Under the pieces are notes generated by a model. That model did not search any database. It was given only the letters and a program-made list of their open reading frames with translations, and was not told where the DNA came from. Positions 1-16,084 of a stretch of 64,000 nt of DNA are shown here, piece after piece. The position numbers were made by a program, and so were the translations under genes. This DNA comes from Dolomedes plantarius (lineage: Eukaryota > Arthropoda > Arachnida > Araneae > Dolomedidae), in contig OU015490.1 of the NCBI GenBank assembly GCA_907164885.2, positions 229,996,391 through 230,060,390 of the forward strand, given 5' to 3'. Numbering within the stretch: the stretch's first letter is position 1; the number at the start of each line of letters is the position of its first letter.

Positions 1-144
1 TCACACTGTGTTGAGATTTTATATTAAACGAGCGATGTAATAATAATTTTTAAAGATCTAAGAAATTAGTAATAAGTCTCCGTTCCAAATCTTCATTAAT
101 AGTGCAATTATATTGCATAGTACTGCAATCGTAACCGTATCTGT

Positions 145-732
145 TACCGTAAAATCTCGACTATAATACGCACCCGAGTATAATACACATGCTTGATTTT
201 GCGCGAAATTTTCGAAAAAAAATTAAAATTCGACTAAAATACGCATCCATAACTTTCCAATATTTTATTTAAAAATTGCACAGATATTTATAAACATAAA
301 TGGAATTTGTAATTAAAAATCGAAAACGGCAAATTCGGAAGAAAAAAACTTAAATTGTTAATTCAATACAAACAATACAGTCAAATTATCAGTCTAATCC
401 CTTTCACTAGAATACAGCTCATCTATTGTTGTTACGTCCATGTCATAATTATTCTTACCGTCGTAATATATATCGCCATCATCATCCTCACTTGGCGATA
501 CGGTGAGTTCCGTCTGTGTAACAGGAATACCTCCTTAGTTAACGGGTGGATGAATCACGGATTGCAGATGTGCGACAATGGACACGGATTGCGACAATGT
601 CTTACAGCTGCTGTACGTTCGCTTATCTAGTGTTTAAAACTACTTTGTTTATACTCGAGCATAATACGCATCCTCATTTTTGCGGACTAAAATGTGAAAA
701 AAAGTGCTTATTGTAATCGAGATTTTACGGTA
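145..732. mobile_element. TA-flanked MITE, pogo/Tigger-like termini
   Basis: The two ends are inverted copies: TACCGTAAAATCTCGA at 145 and its reverse complement ending at 732, each including a terminal TA as expected for a Tc1/mariner-superfamily target duplication. Inside each end are further copies of a motif like ATAATACGCAYCC (about 163, 236 and 660), typical of pogo/Tigger subterminal repeats. The element is 588 bp and has no transposase; the small open frame at 355-630 has no recognisable domain. Calling it a non-autonomous pogo-like MITE is inference from the termini. Confidence 0.75.
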
Positions 733-1087
733 TATGTAGCGTGAATGCAAATTCAAGAACTACTAGTCACGGGTGAGAAATGAAGTTATAAATACAGTTT
801 TTTTCGTGATATCAATTTAGTCACAAAGAGTCTAATTAATTTTTATCTATTTTTTGTCAAAGTAATTATAACCCATCGTCTTACTAGTTAAAATTTAGTT
901 ATGAAGTCTTTTAATCGTGTGTATGTAAATGTCTACACTATTAAATAGTTTTTGAAATTTTTACAGAGCTATACTCCATTTTGATATAAATGTTGTGATA
1001 TATTTAATAACATAAAGGAAATTCATTTTTCCCATTTAGATATGAATAATTAAAAATATATATATATAAAATAAAAATATATATTTA

Positions 1088-1089
<2 letters not shown>
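733..1089. other. AT-rich spacer
   Basis: I see no coding potential, RNA gene or inverted-repeat pair in this stretch. Confidence 0.5.
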
Positions 1090-1157
<68 letters not shown>

Positions 1158-1167
1158 ATATATATAT
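1090..1167. repeat. (TA)n microsatellite
   Basis: Nearly pure TA dinucleotide run of about 60 bp, then a short interrupted tail containing ATGTATGTATA. Confidence 0.95.
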
Positions 1168-1693
1168 TTAAATTAAAAATTTATCTTTAAAAATTCACAA
1201 AAAATGAGAAAAGAACGAGAAAAAAGAGAAAGAATTAATCTCTAAAGTATTAAGAGACAAGACTGTAAGTACACAAAATGTAACACAAAGAAGGAAACTC
1301 TATTGAAAATGGATTACATAAGTTGACGGTTGGATACTAAATATCATATATAATGACTAGATTTTCATAGCCCGTTAGTAATTTTTTTTTTATGTGTAAT
1401 ATGCAAACTTTTATTCGTCTTCGAAACTTCAAGAGTGACCTTATTAATTAGTCCCCCATGTCCTCCAAACGCAAATGTCGGTACATAAAATACTATCAAA
1501 CAGCAAAAAGAATCAAATAACCACTGGGAGCAATTAAGATGCAATTCATGCATTGATTTTTTGTGTTCTTATTGTATAAGGAAGAATTGAATGACTTTTT
1601 ACATTGCTTTAACTGAAAGTAAAATAATTGTTAGACACTTACAATTGCAAATTTAACCATGAAATGAGATGATGTTGATTTGCATGATAACAA

Positions 1694-1695
<2 letters not shown>

Positions 1696-1733
<38 letters not shown>
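1696..1733. repeat. (TA)n microsatellite
   Basis: Pure TA run of about 38 bp directly before the dispersed repeat that starts with TGACTGACTGACTGAC. Confidence 0.95.
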
Positions 1734-1734
<1 letters not shown>

Positions 1735-2130
1735 CAGTTCCGTAAATGACTGACTGACTGACTGACGTATAACGCACAGACTAAACCGCTGGACCTATTG
1801 GGCTGAAATTTTGCATGGCGATTCTTCTTATAGTGTTCGGGTGCACTAAGAAAGAATTTTGAAAAATTCTTCTTAAATTTTTTTAAATTAAATTTTTAAA
1901 CTGTTTAAGTAATTTTTTAAAGTTTGCATTTAAAATAATAATTTGAGGGTTATAAAATTTATATCACGAGAAAGATCATAAAAATTCCTTTAAAATGATA
2001 TCCTTTTCGAATCTTTGCCTCTATTTTCTGAGTTTGGTGAATTTTTAAAGTTTAACTTTTAGAATTTAATCTATTAAATGCTGATCATGTGATTTCTTTT
2101 TCTGGTACTTTACATTAAGTTATCGTCACG
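1734..2130 (+). repeat. dispersed repeat starting with (TGAC)n
   Basis: After a TA run, the sequence TGACTGACTGACTGAC is followed by a stretch containing CCGCTGGACC and GCTGAAATTTTGCATGG, then CACTAAGAAAG. A diverged copy with the same order of motifs lies at 59303-59415 (TGACTGACT, CTGAAATTTTGTATGG, TTCACTAAGAA). Such blocks are widespread in arthropod genomes, but I cannot assign this one to a class. The 3' boundary is approximate. Confidence 0.55.
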
Positions 2131-4063
<1,933 letters not shown>

Positions 4064-4806
4064 AAGCGTTTACATGCACATCGAATTTGTATGCAATTTA
4101 GAAATATCGAAGTTATCTCATAAATTAATATATAATTTGCTCGAAATTTCAATGAACTTATATTATAAACGTATGTTATATGCTAGCTTTCAATTAAAAA
4201 ATTTAGTCTTTAGACACAAATCTCAGAGGTACACAAGAAGATATAGGCTACATAATACCACGTATATTTTATGAAGGTATGAAATTTATCCAATTAAAAA
4301 TAACTTTAGATATTTGTAAAAGTTTATAGCAATTGCTCATACACTGTAAAATTTAATGGGACAATTTAGAAACTTAATATATTCAGGAATTTGATATCTT
4401 TCGTCTTTATATTCGCTAAAGTAATCTAACAAAAGATCGAAATATATTCATTTTAGCTGTGATATTCTCTAATAAATTATGTTTGAGGTTTGAGTTTAAA
4501 AATTCAATGCAAATTCAATTAACTTTTTATCCAATGGACCTTACATTTACTACCCGTGTAAAAAAAATATCCTCTTATAATGCACTTCATTTACTATAAA
4601 GTGTCTTTAAGATACTCTACAAACATTAGAATAGATTAATATCTGTAAAAATAATCCGTAGATACCCGTATCACTTGTAAATGCTTAAAATTCTCACTTT
4701 CTATATAGTTTTTTAGGTCATAAAAGAACATGTAGGAAAAATTACATCAGTGGAGTCATCACCGTTACACAAGTTGAAAATACATAATTTTTGCTGTTTG
4801 TACGAA

Positions 4807-4808
<2 letters not shown>

Positions 4809-4887
<79 letters not shown>
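4809..4887. repeat. (TA)n microsatellite, about 79 bp
   Basis: Uninterrupted TA dinucleotide run. Confidence 0.97.
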
Positions 4888-4891
<4 letters not shown>

Positions 4892-7350
4892 TTGTCCATT
4901 ATATATGAAATATCCAGTATCATTTCTGTAAACTTCATACATTATGTTCCGTGAATTAATTTTATTCAATTAAATAAGAATTTTATTTATGAAGTTAGAA
5001 GTGGGTATATTTTCAGAAAATTTCAAATTTATTCTGATACATTGCTAGCAGACTTAAAACAACATTTAGTAAGTTTCAATAAAACTTTATGAATTTATAT
5101 AATGTCAAAATATTTGGTATATTTTTACATCTATTTAAATTTTAAAACATCCTACAAAATTTAGTCTAGGGCAATGAGATTTTTTAAAAAATGAAAAATT
5201 CCTTTAAATTTACAAGTAAAATGCTATAAATTCACAGTAAAATATCTTTTAAATTAAATAATTAGGTGCATATTTTTGGTTACATCATCATACTCTTATC
5301 CTGAAAATATGAAAGCAATATCTTCAGTAGTTTCCTTTATACAATGCTCGCATGCATGATAATGATCATTACGAGAAAAAGGATTTCAAAGTTCCCACAC
5401 TAGTAACGTTTTCACTAATACTGCTTATTTTATGTCATAGTTTTTAATATTCTAGTTGGAATAATTTTACGCGGTTTGTTTTAAATGATTCAGAAAGGTT
5501 CAAATATTCTAAAAATGCAAAAATTTAAAATTCGATTTTTACACAATATTTAGGAAATGTGCAGTTCCATATGGCTAACTAATGTATCGTGGAACAGAAA
5601 TTTCTTAAAACTCTTAACTTCAAAGACCCTCACATACATATAATATCTTCTAATCATCAGAAATTTCTGATTTAGAACAAATTAAACACTATTTATCTCA
5701 TAAAAATAACGATATGACCATTATCATTGGTATTTTTTTTTACTGGCTTTCTATTTACTATCTTAATTTGAAGTATCCCTCTCTTAACATCTGATGAACC
5801 ACAATAACCAATAGCGATCTGTAAAGGATCGAAATATTAAGGTATACATCAATTTTACTGTTTTTCTGAAAAGGCATGAATATAAAAACCTTTAATTGTG
5901 GACAATAAAATCTCCAGACCTTATAATTTTGTGGACCTTCCATCCTTTCTCATACGGTTACTAGCTTTTGAATATGATGCATTAGAAGTTTTTCCTTCCT
6001 CCAGTATTCTCTGTATCTTTTTGAACACAGTGACACAATGCCCTTCGGCAAGCGAAAAAACTACTTGTTCCTTTTAAGACGCAATTAGGGTTATTATACA
6101 AACATAGATAATACCTCTTTAGGAGTGATAACTTTAAGTCTCCTGAAGCCATATCTGCCTTTTTATCTACTCAAAATCATATCTGCTCCTATATTAACAA
6201 CAAAACCTAATGCTTCAATAGTACATACACTTGAACTAAATCGTATAATTAAATGTGTACAGATAATGATAAATAATCTAAACCATATAAAGATAATATA
6301 CCATATCTACAGTCAGTCAAATTGGTTTTTAGTATAGCGAGTCAATATTATTGGGGCAATATGTTGCAGAAGCTACCTTTTTATCTTCCTTCAAAAGTTT
6401 AAGAAATATATGAAATAAGGAAAATATTTGGCTAGTGTTAGTTATTTTGTTCTTTGTTGTAGTTCTATAGCATGTTGAAATGGGACATAAGTTAGTAATT
6501 GATCAGAGTGTCCAACATAAAGTTATGCCCAGGTAACCGATTGTTATACGTGTAAAAATCTTTTATTGCTTAACCTTTTAGACATACAACCAGCATTAGG
6601 ATAGGCTCCATCACATCTACTGCAGACACTCTCTACGTTCCAACGTTGAATACATTCCACTAAACTTTCGTCATGGCTGATTCCCCGATAACTGTGATTA
6701 CCGTATCTACTTTGGAGATATTAAGTTTCACTTCTAAAGTAGACTTAATTCGTTTTATATACTACCGTGAATTTGTATATCAATAATATAATCTTTTACA
6801 AGATGTGTTACCATAAGGCCAATCTTAATACCAATCAATTTTGCCATTGTATACTGGTTCATACTGAATTCACGAAGAAGTTACATAAATGACTATTTTA
6901 CTGAACCAATTTTGTAAAAAAAATTGTGCAATATCGATTCTGTTTTTTTCATACGATAAATAATAGTATTTTCTAGGAAAACTAAAGAATTTGTGTTCTA
7001 TAATAGCTAAGATACTCTGGTTCATGCTGAATACTTAACGTGATTACATAACTTTATTTTTTAAGTCAGGGAATTTACTATCTTAAAGAGCTATGTTTTA
7101 AAACAAAGTTATAGATCTGCAATTGTGTTTCTTCTTCAAGAAAATATTGATATTTAACAACGTTATCTAAAGGTTTTAGCCTCTACAGTAGTTATAGAAA
7201 ATAAAGTTGAGATGTCGTTTGGTTACTCTTTAAAGTCTCTGAAAGAGAACGATAAACAAATAATAATAAGATTTGCAAAAGTAATAATACAAATGATATA
7301 TTTTTATATTATCTATTTAATTTCCCTTTTAACCATTTTACTTATTGGTG
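4888..7350. other. AT-rich DNA with no recognised feature
   Basis: Short frames such as 5758-5943 and 6125-6337 show no known motif. I find no RNA gene or transposon terminus. Confidence 0.5.
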
Positions 7351-7560
7351 CTCAGCCATCATCATTATGATAAAGCCAAGGTCGTTTTGTTGAAACACTA
7401 CTAGTAAACTGTTCTATATTTGATCACTAAACAATGAGTTAAAAATATGGCATAATTATCATTCATGTGATTTAGTAATTAAACATTTGCGATTAACATT
7501 TTTGATATGATTCTTGCAATAAGACAGAAGTACTTATCATTAAAACAGATTTTACTTACA

Positions 7561-7561
<1 letters not shown>

Positions 7562-7602
<41 letters not shown>

Positions 7603-7614
7603 CACACACACACA

Positions 7615-7677
<63 letters not shown>
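7562..7677. repeat. compound (CA)n(TA)n microsatellite
   Basis: A CA run with two interruptions from 7562 to about 7648 passes directly into a TA run ending at 7677. It lies inside the tandem-repeat region. Confidence 0.97.
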
Positions 7678-7679
<2 letters not shown>

Positions 7680-8587
7680 AATATAGAAAACTGTTCTACA
7701 TTTTAGAAATAAACAAGAAGTCACATGTCTAAATTTATGCGGCATTGTAAAAGAATCATCCGATTTATTAATTTCATATTTTTGTTTAACATTATTGATC
7801 TTTTTAAGATTGACTTTTTTTGTTAAAAGGCCATTAGAAAACTGTTCTTAATTTCAGAAATAAACAATGCATAATATATGTAATTTATATTTACATAATA
7901 ATATTTACATGACATAATAAAAGTCTCATCCGATTTAGCATTTAATATTTTAAATCAATAGATATCTCACACTTAACTTCTGCTGTATCATTATTGAGTT
8001 CGATTTCCCACTTTACCGCCACGTCGCAAAATGTAACATTGAAAAATTCACCTTAAAGTCACACGGTTTGCAGAATAAATCAATATGAGAGAGATTTCTC
8101 GTTACTTATAAATATCAATATCTCTTTATTTTGGTTGTTATCATTTCAAAGATACTCAGAGAGAAAAACTATTGATCGATTCCATCGACCAATGTCATTT
8201 CTGACCCCGATCTCCCCATTTTCAACTGGATGGATAGCACATCTACGACAAATTGTTTCCTCTCTGCAGGTTTCGTCCCGAAACAACATACTTTATTGCC
8301 ATTATTATCTTTGAAAAAGTTGCTGATTCTGCATTTTTATGTTTTCTGTAGCGAAAAATTTAGGAATAATGAACGAGGAATATGGCGCCAAGGCATTATT
8401 TTTTATATTGCTTTGGGACAGTTTTTATTCCGAGGGTAAATCGTTTTCTTATTTTATCGCCTATTACTTGTTTAGATGTGTTGAAATGAGGAAATCCTTT
8501 TAAGTCGTGATGTATTCTTAGTATTTTTTTAAGAATGAAATCATTCCATTCAAAGTTATTAAAATTTAATTTTAGTCTGGTGATTAA

Positions 8588-8831
8588 CCCTTTGAGGGGC
8601 GGTGTTTGCACAGTGCAAACGCTTAAATCTCGCCCTTCTTTCACTTGCATTCAATGTATTCCAGTTAAATGAGGATAAAAATGGTTTGTGCTGCCATCTG
8701 TTATCAGTTTAAAGGAGTAAAATCATATTACAACCTTTAATGGGGAAAATTTTCAAGATTTTTTAGGTTAAGAAAAATCGAGAAAAATAGTTGCACCATG
8801 CAAACGGTCAAGGTTCTTGCCCCTGAAAGGG
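8588..8831. mobile_element. piggyBac MITE, 244 bp
   Basis: Flanked by TTAA at 8584-8587 and 8832-8835, the piggyBac target site. The ends are inverted repeats: CCCTTTGAGGGGC on the left and, on the reverse strand of the right end, CCCTTTCAGGGGC. Just inside the left end is a perfect palindrome GTTTGCACAGTGCAAAC (8604-8620), and inside the right end its imperfect partner GTTGCACCATGCAAAC (8790-8805). There is no coding sequence. The same layout of TIR plus adjacent palindrome occurs in the larger piggyBac elements of this window. Confidence 0.85.
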
Positions 8832-10137
8832 TTAAAGTGGTCAGTGCAGGAAATCATTCTGTTAAGAATTAAACGAGTCACGTATGTAACTTTGCATAAC
8901 ATAATAAACGTATTCATCTGATTTATTAATTTAATATCTTTGTTTAACAGTTTTGAGGTGATTGTTATAATAATCCAAGAATTTTTCTTCAAGCACCTTA
9001 AAGCAAAGTTTCAACCTTTTCCTTGTTTCAATCTTTTATTTGTTACTTTTGAATTTTAAACTCTATATACAAAATGAGAATAATTAATATTCTTCTTTGC
9101 TACATTGAAGTCACTTATAATTCACAAATAAGTATTTTATGGTAGAATAGAACGTTTTTTTCAAAAAACTCTTCAAAATTACTTGAAATTTTGAAAATGT
9201 CCCATGATCAATATTTTCATTCTGAATTCTTCCAAATTACTCTGAATTGTTAATTGAAGTATTCGTTACAAAACAGTCGATCTTTCTTTGAAACAACAGA
9301 TATTTTCCATATTTGTAGACAATGAAAAAAAATTAAAAAGATTCAAAATCATGAAAGTAACAGACAGATTCAGAAAAAAAAATATATATTAAAGGCTTTT
9401 AACTCTTACAAAAGAAATTGGAAGAACAGTTATGTCTTTACATAAAAGGTAAACTTATTATAATTAAATCTTATCAGTATTGAAAAATGATATGGATAAA
9501 ATTATTTAAAATGAATTTCACTTCTTCATTGCGCATAGAGTATTTCGAAAATAATTTGAAAACCAGCACTTATTCTGCCACAAAATCCTCTTTTGTGATT
9601 TCTAAGTGGCTTTAATATCGTAAAAAATAATTTTGGATTATTTTCATTTTGTATATAGAGTTAAAAATAAAAAATAAAATAAAAATACGGCGTCAAAGGT
9701 CCCTTGTCCGATAAAACAATGAGTCACATTTACAATTATATATGGCATAATGTACATAAATTTTATTTAGTAATTTCACATTTTACTCTAATATTTTTAA
9801 TGTAATTGTTATAATACGATTAAGAACTCTTGTTGACACGATTTTAGCAAACTGTCCTATATTTAAGAACCGAAAAAGAAATAGCATGTATAATTTTATA
9901 TGACATGATATGACATGTGAAAAATGTATCTGATTCAGTAATAAAAATTTTGTGTTCAACATTTTTGACATGATTGTTATAACAATTTCAAGGTCTTTTT
10001 AGTTGAAACACCATTAGTGAACTGTTCAATATTTAAGAACTAAACATTGCGTCACATATATAATATTTTACGACAAAATTTTAAGAAATTGTTATAATTT
10101 AGTAAATAAATATTTTAAATTTAAAGATATATGTGTC

Positions 10138-11448
10138 TTAACCTATTTAAGACTGGCGTTGCGAAAACGCAACATTAATAATTTCTGTACTTTTTAAAGG
10201 CATGTTCTAAGTTTTGTACGTCTGAAGTAACATTTTTATTTTATTCTCTATACTTTAATTGTTCATAATATTTTTTTTGTTTCCACATTTGCCAGCTTTT
10301 AGTACTTGGAAAAAATAAAATTTGTGTTTTGAAAAGGAGAAAATGACTAATTTCAAATAATAACTGTAGAGAACAGCACATGTTAAATTTCCGATTTGAT
10401 GCTTGTTCCAAGCTTAGTAGAGACTAAAGAACAAAATGGCTTCAACAGGTAAGACATGATTTTTGTTTTTATGTCTCTCACTATATATTTTTGAAAATGT
10501 TGCGAAAACGCAACATCACTCCAATGTGTATTAATTAATTCCAATGTGTATTATTAGTGCTGCCTAGTTTTTTATGTAGTAAATTGATATTGTTTGCATT
10601 TCAGATAAGTTTGTCTCTAGAAAAAAGTGATATTTGACATTGGAAGAGGCATTAGAGTACATTCATGAGCTAGATGATGATAATTTTTCAGAATCGTCCT
10701 CAACAGAAGATAATGAACCATAATCCGTCATTGTCCCTCCAGAACCGGATGACTTGAGAGATGAAGAATCTATTGATGATGATATTTTATGTGAAAATGT
10801 CGAATCCCCTAAAGACATTGTAGGTGAAATCGACATTTTTTTTCTAATAAATGTAAAAGTAAGTAACATAGTAAGAAAAAGGAGCATATTGTATGGGAAA
10901 AATGGAGACTCTACATGGATGTAATGAATTCAAAAATAAGTTTATTGGAGTTTAAGAGATCTATTCTTTGAGAGAGCCATATCTTTGACAAAAAGCCTTG
11001 AAGATATGCAGATGCATTCTGTTTTACCTGAAACTTCACATATTGGAAGACCATCTTCAATTTAAAATCTAATTCTCAACGAAACTCGGAAATGCCGTAT
11101 GGGCCACATTATTACTAAATATAGTGAAAATAAACCAATAAGATGTAAACAATGCAAAAGTCAAACAATTACTGTATGTAATAAGTGTAATGTACCTCTC
11201 AATGCGAAATGTTTCAAAGACTAGTGATATGTTGAAATGTTGAATTACCTGTGAAAGAAATGTTTAAATTTTTTTTTTATATCGCTTTGGACTGATGTTG
11301 CGAAAACGCAACATTTAGTAACTCTCGTAAAAATAAATTTAATTTTATGGAAACAACTTATTTGTGTAATAAATGTTCTAAGAAGTGTTAAAAAATTGTT
11401 TGGTGCATTTCCAACAAAGGAAACATGGAGCGGTCTTAAATGGTTTAA
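10138..11448 (+). mobile_element. piggyBac element A, internally deleted
   Basis: TTAA at 10138-10141 and 11445-11448. The TIRs read CCTATTTAAGACTGG on the left and ACCATTTAAGACCGC on the reverse strand of the right end. The palindrome GTTGCGAAAACGCAAC occurs three times: 10158-10173 near the left end, 10499-10514 inside the putative 5' intron, and 11297-11312 near the right end. The 1.3-kb element keeps only the first and last parts of a transposase gene, so it is non-autonomous. It is inserted at the edge of the tandem-repeat array. Confidence 0.85.
10436..11224 (+). pseudogene. piggyBac A transposase remnant (N-terminus plus C-terminal Cys-rich domain)
   Basis: A small first exon (ATG at 10436, coding MAST and one further base) is followed by GTAAG at 10449. 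An acceptor TTTCAG at 10599-10604 would give a 156-bp intron. Exon 2 continues in frame, with the stretch LTLEEALEYIHELDDDN and an acidic region typical of piggyBac N-termini. It is broken by TGA after the first eight codons of exon 2 and by a TAA further on. The catalytic core is missing. A C-terminal cysteine-rich domain is then recognisable about 11130-11224 (pattern C-x2-C-x7-C-x2-C-x8-C), ending at TAG 11222-11224. The intron is inferred from splice-like sites and frame, not from transcripts. Confidence 0.75.
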
Positions 11449-13262
<1,814 letters not shown>

Positions 13263-14184
13263 TATGTATCTGTATATTTAAATCAGTACCATCAGCAATA
13301 ATTGAAAAGTTAAAAAATTACTACCTTTTCTCATCAATCGTCTTCTTTCTCGCCACGAATTTCTTTTCATGTTTTCGAAGAATACAAAAATTTCTTTAGT
13401 TGTGAATTTCCTGAAGAAATGCGGTCAGCACATAAATATTTAATGCCTTCTTCTTATTCGCCTGAATTTATTATTTTTTTTCTCGAAAAGCGCAATAGTA
13501 ATATTATTTATACCTTTATTTCGATATCGTTATCTGTCCTTTATCATGGCGTTTAGACCTTTGTTGTTTTCGCAAATATGGCTTTGTGTCAGCATTTCCC
13601 GATAAAATTCTCTTTAGTATGCCAGTGGAGCTCACAGACAACGGAAAAAATTTATAAGGAAATATGTGGCAGAGTTGTCTGACCTGTTTATATACTAGTG
13701 TTTCTCTTCCCCTTTAATCATTTCTATTTTATCCTGATCTGCATAACTCAAAAACTTCCGCTGCAGTTTTATATTTCATATTCACACATTTTTAAGAGAT
13801 TTAAATAAATAAATATAATAGGGTAAATGAAAGTAAATTAAGGAATATAGTACCGACTTGCTATCCATTTAATGCATATATTTTTCTACATATAACAATG
13901 ACATAAAAGAAAAATAACCTTACAATTTTCTTTTAAGAAATTAAAATCCAAAGTGTCCTTTTTTTTGGGGGGGGGGTCTGAAAACAGTAGTCCTAATGTG
14001 AGACAACTCTAAAAATGAATTAGAATTACTGACATTCTACAACTCTAAAAATGAAATAGAATTGCTGAAAAGTTAAAAAAAAACTGTACACAGTAATTAA
14101 ATAACAGTTAACTTTATACACTAATAGGTGAAAAAGAAAAGTGACATTTTAAACAAATTAGTTGGTTTACACTACTGGTTTTGT
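13263..14184. other. unassigned AT-rich DNA with a short direct duplication
   Basis: No gene is recognised. A G-run at about 13969-13977 is followed by two near-identical copies of ACAACTCTAAAAATGAA (about 14003 and 14039, period 36-37 bp). Confidence 0.45.
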
Positions 14185-14420
14185 TTATTTTTTGTTTTTA
14201 GATTTAAACTTTTCATATTGTTTACAAATAAAAATTTTATCAGCTCCACAATCTGCATGGGCCCACCTGAAACACCTTGTACATTGACCCCACTGTTCTC
14301 CCCGATTGTCATCCGAAAATAAACAACCATAAAAAAGGCACTCAGCGTCGTTTTCATCAATGCTATCATCACAGCTGTCATGGAGAGAAATTTTTTCCCC
14401 ATCTTCAATTGAGATGAGAT
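14185..14420 (-). pseudogene. C-terminal zinc-finger tail of a pogo-type transposase
   Basis: Reading the minus strand, a frame ending at TAA (14185-14187) contains an acidic stretch and then a cysteine/histidine cluster: C-x4-C, a run of acidic residues, WGQCTRCFRWAHADC, and a final C. This spacing (C..C / C-x2-C / W-x-H-x2-C) is the PHD-like finger found at the C-terminus of pogo/Tigger-type (DDE_1) transposases. No catalytic core lies next to it, so it is an isolated remnant. It may be related to the pogo element at 29.4 kb, whose own C-terminus is missing. A host zinc-finger exon is possible but less likely in this setting. Confidence 0.55.
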
Positions 14421-14809
14421 CATCATAGCTATAATTAGGCTTATTCGTTCTATGTTTTTAAACTAGTGTTGTATTTTCATCCATCCTTAATTTTCCCTTT
14501 CCTATAGAGACCCCTATTCATTTTTCCTTTATTGTTTCCTTTTCCTTTTTATCTTGATCTCCTTTTCCTTGTTTATTCTTTATTTTCTTATCTTTTAAGT
14601 CTATTCCTTTTTTTTTCTTGTGGGACACAAAGTTTTTTCGATAATGTTGCAGTTCCTTTATTAATTCTATCAATCAATTTTTTTTATAGGGCGATGTCAT
14701 AATATCGTCTTTTCGGGCCCTACTTGGTTTCGAGGTCTTTTTCTCAGGTAACATAGGAAAGAGATTTATATCTTCATGAGTCACTCAGAACTGGTTTGAA
14801 CTTGTTGTT
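14421..14809. other. pyrimidine-rich AT spacer
   Basis: Long T/C-rich tracts (about 14490-14640). No gene is recognised. Confidence 0.4.
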
Positions 14810-15130
14810 TGATAGATACCTTCCACATTGTCACTACTGCAACATGGTTGTGGATTTCGCCTGGGCGTCATTGCATCTGCAATTTCATAGGAAACACGGC
14901 TGTGAGAGTTAAAACTAAAATGCCTAATATAATACCCTATCTCATATTAGGCATACTTTGGGGCCTCATGCCTGGGAACAAAAATCTGGGGGTTCCATGT
15001 CAGGTTCACCACCTGACTGAGACATATACTGTATGGTACTCCAAGCCCACGTCGAGAAAGCGGAGATGGGCACCGCCACCTTTGGTCCACAGCGGGCTGT
15101 TGCGCCATGAGTTTACTTTAGTTTTGTATG
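14810..15130. repeat. unclassified GC-richer interspersed repeat
   Basis: This block is clearly richer in GC than its surroundings and resembles a short interspersed repeat. The reverse strand begins with a motif like GGCGCAACAGCCCGC. It contains a perfect 11-bp hairpin (ATGCCTAATAT at 14920-14930 and ATATTAGGCAT at 14944-14954). The 110-codon open frame has no recognised domain. Its class and exact borders are uncertain. Confidence 0.35.
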
Positions 15131-15253
15131 TTGTATCATAAATTCATATAATATAATATAATGTAATTAATATAGCATTATAAATATAATATTTATATTA
15201 TATAATTTATATAAATTATATAATATACTGTGTACAACATTTATAATTAAAGA

Positions 15254-16024
15254 CAGTCGAACTCCGTTAATACAAGCTCCACTTAATGCTCAAGACATCT
15301 TAAGCCTCGAATTTTCCTCGGTCCCTTTAAAAACTTATCTTATATGTTAAAAACAACCTCTTAATACGTGAACGGTTAATACGCAAACCTGCTTAAGTCG
15401 CGAAATTTTATCATTCCCTTGGGAAGAAAAACCTACGTTTAAAACACGAATGCACCTGCATAAGACTGAAACATCATGCTGAAGGTGCGACCGCATGTGA
15501 AACAGGTCAAAAATTATACCTACTTTGTCAAAAAGTAATTTTGATGTCATGGTTCATGTTATTAACTTTTACTATTAAGTTTTTGATTTTTTTTTTGTAT
15601 TGACGCTTTATTATTAACGACACTGTTCTTTATTTGTACTGTCTACCTAACGAGGAATTTAATTTTGTTAACAATAGTTTTAGTTAACGTGGTTACCAGA
15701 AATATTTGTGTGAGACTTGTTCAATTTTATGTGTTGCACATAATAAATCTAATTTTGAAGACTTGTAGAATTTTTACAACCATTGTTTTAATTTCAGACT
15801 TTCGACCGCACCTGTTAAATAAACACATAATAACAAAAATTATTAAAATGTCATTCTAAGGTTTAAAAACGCGTAAAATTGTCATAAAAGTGCGTTTTAC
15901 CCATGTAGGATGTTATTAGATGGACCATTGGACGAAAATGATTGAACTTCGATCAATACGCAAACCCTTTTAACACGAGAATTTTGATCGGTCACTTGAT
16001 TTGCGTATTAACGGGGTTCAACTG
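15254..16024. mobile_element. pogo/Tigger-like MITE
   Basis: Inverted ends: CAGTCGAACTCCGTTAATAC at 15254 and, on the reverse strand at 16024, CAGTTGAACCCCGTTAATAC (18 of 20 match). The right end is followed by TA; the left flank is GA, so that target copy is probably mutated. Motifs like TTAATACGNRAAC recur inside. Ends beginning CAGTYGAACCYCG are characteristic of pogo/Tigger elements. No transposase is recognisable in the 771 bp. Confidence 0.75.
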
Positions 16025-16084
16025 TATGTGGTAGTACGGAGAGAATCTATATGAGTCTCAAGCAGTTTTTCTTTTTCCTTTTAA

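Larger units (their letters stand above)
7350..10137. repeat. degenerate tandem repeat, period about 150-170 bp
   Basis: Several diverged copies of one unit are recognisable by the motif order AACTGTTC-TATATTT, ...AAATAAACAA, ...CAC-ATG-TATAATTTATATGGCATAA, ...ATCYGATTTAGTAATTTAA, ...TTTTTGATATGATTGTTATAA. The AACTGTTC anchor falls at 7407, 7689, 7839, 9849 (AACTGTCC) and 10020. The spacings are about 164 (after subtracting the CA/TA run), 150 and 171 bp. Partial units lie near 8860-8990 and 9700-9840. The array is interrupted by a microsatellite (7562-7677), a piggyBac MITE (8588-8831) and unrelated AT-rich sequence, and it ends at the left terminus of piggyBac A. It has the size of a satellite monomer, but copies are strongly diverged. 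Confidence 0.6.

Noticed and set aside
355..630. 91-residue frame in the first kilobase
   Set aside because: It sits inside a MITE and shows no domain or conserved pattern.
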